Shown one piece after another: positions 11,009 through 12,236 of a stretch of 12,236 nucleotides of DNA. The notes under the pieces are model-generated. The model saw only the letters and a list, made by a program, of their open reading frames with translations, was not told where the DNA came from and did no database searches. The position numbers and the translations under genes were made by a program. Source of the DNA: Deltaproteobacteria bacterium (GTDB lineage: Bacteria; Desulfobacterota; BSN033; UBA1163); the NCBI GenBank assembly GCA_016875255.1, contig VGRU01000095.1, positions 1-12,236 of the forward strand, written 5' to 3'. Positions within the stretch are counted from its first letter, which is position 1. Every line of letters starts with the position of its first letter.

Positions 11009-12236
11009 ATGAATAAACTCTACTTAGGCATCGATATCGGTTCTGTCAGCGCCAATACAGTGATCCTGAATGATCGGGGAGAAGTGTTGGAGGAGCATTA
11101 TACCCGGATCAAGGGACAGCCTCTCAAAGCGGTTCAGAGAGTTTTAGAAGAGATCCTCAGCCGCATTCCACCCGAGCAATTTCACGGCCTCTCGTTTACA
11201 GGCACCGGAGGAAAACTTCTCTCCGAACTCCTCGACGGTCATTTCGTCAACGAGATCATCGCGCAGGCCAAGGCGATTCAACATTTTTATCCTGAGATCA
11301 GGACGATCATCGATATCGGAGGAGAGGATTCGAAACTGATCTTTATCGAAGAGGAGAATGGCCATTTCAAGATCGGTGATTTCTCGATGAACACCCTCTG
11401 CGCGGCCGGCACAGGTTCTTTTCTGGATCAACAGGCTTCTCGATTGGGTCTGACGATTGAGGAGTTTGGCGAGCTGGCTCTCAAGTCCCAAAACCCACCG
11501 CGCATTGCAGGACGCTGCAGTGTCTTTGCCAAATCGGATATGATCCACCTTCAGCAGATCGCCACACCGGACTACGACATCGTCGCCGGTCTCTGCTTTG
11601 CCCTGGCCAGAAATTTTAAGAGCAACATTGGCAAGGGAAAGATGTTTGTCAAACCCATCTCCTTTCAGGGAGGCGTGGCGGCCAATGTGGGAATGAGAAA
11701 GGCATTCCAGGATATTCTGGAACTCTCGGATGGGGAGTTGATCATTCCGAAGCATTTTGCCTCCATGGGAGCCATCGGCGCGGTCCTGGTGACCCTGGAA
11801 AGCGAACAATCTAAAAGGGCAGGGACATTAAATTTGACGCCCCTGCGGGATTATCTCCAGCATCATCAGGAGAAGGAGGTGCCGTTAGAGCCTCTCTGTC
11901 TTTCTTCGAATCATGTTTCACCCCCACCCTCGCCCTCCCCCGTCGAGGGGGAGGGGGTGCAAAGTGTCTCTCCCGTGAAGGGAGAGGGGGTAGGGGGAGC
12001 CTTCCCCATCAAAGAGGAAGGGAGTCAGTCTAGCGCCTTCCCTGCTTACGGGCCGAGCCCTTCAGCAGACAGGCCAATCGAGAAGAAGATCGAAGCCTAT
12101 CTGGGCCTCGATGTGGGTTCGATCAGCACCAATCTTGTGTTGATTGACAACAATAAGAAGGTTCTTTCAAAGCGATATCTGATGACTGCAGGCCGGCCCA
12201 TTGAAGCGGTTCGCATCGGCCTTCAAGAGATCGGTG
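11009..12236 (+). CDS. Acyl-CoA dehydratase activase (BcrAD/BadFG family), large two-ATPase-domain form, C-terminus cut off
   Basis: 409 complete codons run to the right edge. The first ASKHA ATPase domain (1 to ~270) has D9-I-G-S-V-S, F-T-G-T-G-G, I-D-I-G-G-E-D-S-K, C131-A-A-G-T-G-S-F-L and R-C170-S-V-F-A-K-S. C131 and C170 are 39 apart, the same spacing as the two 4Fe-4S ligands in the 2-hydroxyglutaryl-CoA dehydratase activator. A second domain starts at about 362 (Y-L-G-L-D368-V-G-S-I-S-T-N). Such proteins use ATP hydrolysis to push an electron to a 2-hydroxyacyl-CoA dehydratase or benzoyl-CoA-reductase-type partner. The double domain suggests the large form with further C-terminal domains outside the window. 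The ribosome site before ATG 11009 is weak (GAGAGGTG is 14 nt away). The inter-domain linker carries a palindromic repeat (11919-11999). Confidence 0.88.
   Translation, partial: MNKLYLGIDIGSVSANTVILNDRGEVLEEHYTRIKGQPLKAVQRVLEEILSRIPPEQFHGLSFTGTGGKLLSELLDGHFVNEIIAQAKAIQHFYPEIRTIIDIGGEDSKLIFIEEENGHFKIGDFSMNTLCAAGTGSFLDQQASRLGLTIEEFGELALKSQNPPRIAGRCSVFAKSDMIHLQQIATPDYDIVAGLCFALARNFKSNIGKGKMFVKPISFQGGVAANVGMRKAFQDILELSDGELIIPKHFASMGAIGAVLVTLESEQSKRAGTLNLTPLRDYLQHHQEKEVPLEPLCLSSNHVSPPPSPSPVEGEGVQSVSPVKGEGVGGAFPIKEEGSQSSAFPAYGPSPSADRPIEKKIEAYLGLDVGSISTNLVLIDNNKKVLSKRYLMTAGRPIEAVRIGLQEIG
11919..11999. repeat. GC-rich REP-like palindromic repeat inside the activase coding region
   Basis: The stem CCCTCCCCC (11933-11941) / GGGGGAGGG (11947-11955) with loop GTCGA is followed by CTCTCCC (11968-11974) / GGGAGAG (11980-11986) with loop GTGAA. 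CACCCCCACCCTC-type sequence precedes, and GAGGGGGTAGGGGGAG follows in the opposite sense. Both hairpins are translated without a stop, giving a Pro/Ser then Gly/Glu/Val-rich linker at residues ~304-331. Such repeats are normally intergenic. Confidence 0.65.

Noticed and set aside
11144..11809. 221-codon minus-strand ORF
   Set aside because: It lies opposite the activase gene, whose motifs are unmistakable in the plus frame. The minus translation has no recognisable character.

Overview
The window looks like chromosomal DNA from an anaerobic, selenium-using bacterium, most likely a Desulfobacterota (Deltaproteobacteria)-type organism. The reasons are a GrdB-family selenoprotein whose in-frame UGA is followed by a bacterial SECIS-like hairpin, a large two-domain BcrAD/BadFG-type acyl-CoA dehydratase activase, and gene boundaries crowded with short degenerate repeats and hairpins. 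No ribosomal RNA gene or CRISPR array is visible, so the taxonomic placement is an inference.

Layout. 1-452 (minus) is the N-terminal half of a sterol desaturase/fatty acid hydroxylase. Its promoter has a 28-bp nested palindrome over the -10 box. 821-2303 (minus) holds two unrecognised genes, each ending in a HEPN-like R-x4-H motif. 2426-3157 (minus) is a secreted DUF3047 protein. 3730-4605 (plus) is the selenoprotein, read through UGA 4243-4245 and so easily mis-annotated as two ORFs. 4668-6554 is a toxin-antitoxin cluster: a decayed PIN toxin, a complete HigB-HigA pair with a clear promoter/operator, and a complete MntA-HepT pair. A tRNA 3'-end-like fragment, a terminator and a small inverted-repeat element lie inside this cluster. 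6759-6860 is the C-terminal stump of a second DUF3047 gene.

7007-8110 (plus) is a lipoprotein MsrA-MsrB fusion. It converges on a MetC-like PLP enzyme at 8400-9641 (minus). The gap between them is filled by a 243-bp element with long imperfect inverted repeats. 10037-10264 (plus, small membrane protein) and 10258-10536 (minus, acylphosphatase) converge and overlap. 10557-10795 holds two complex hairpin elements. From 11009 to the right edge (plus) runs the activase, carrying an in-frame intergenic-type palindromic repeat in the linker between its two ATPase domains.

How the genes relate. MsrAB and MetC both concern methionine/sulfur chemistry, though they are convergent and not one operon. 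The activase and the selenoprotein fit low-potential anaerobic metabolism. The middle of the window is an accessory stretch of toxin-antitoxin modules and gene remnants. The best candidates for something under-described are the UGA-containing selenoprotein, the paired HEPN-like genes at 821-2303, the 8110-8352 element, and the repeat inside the activase coding region.
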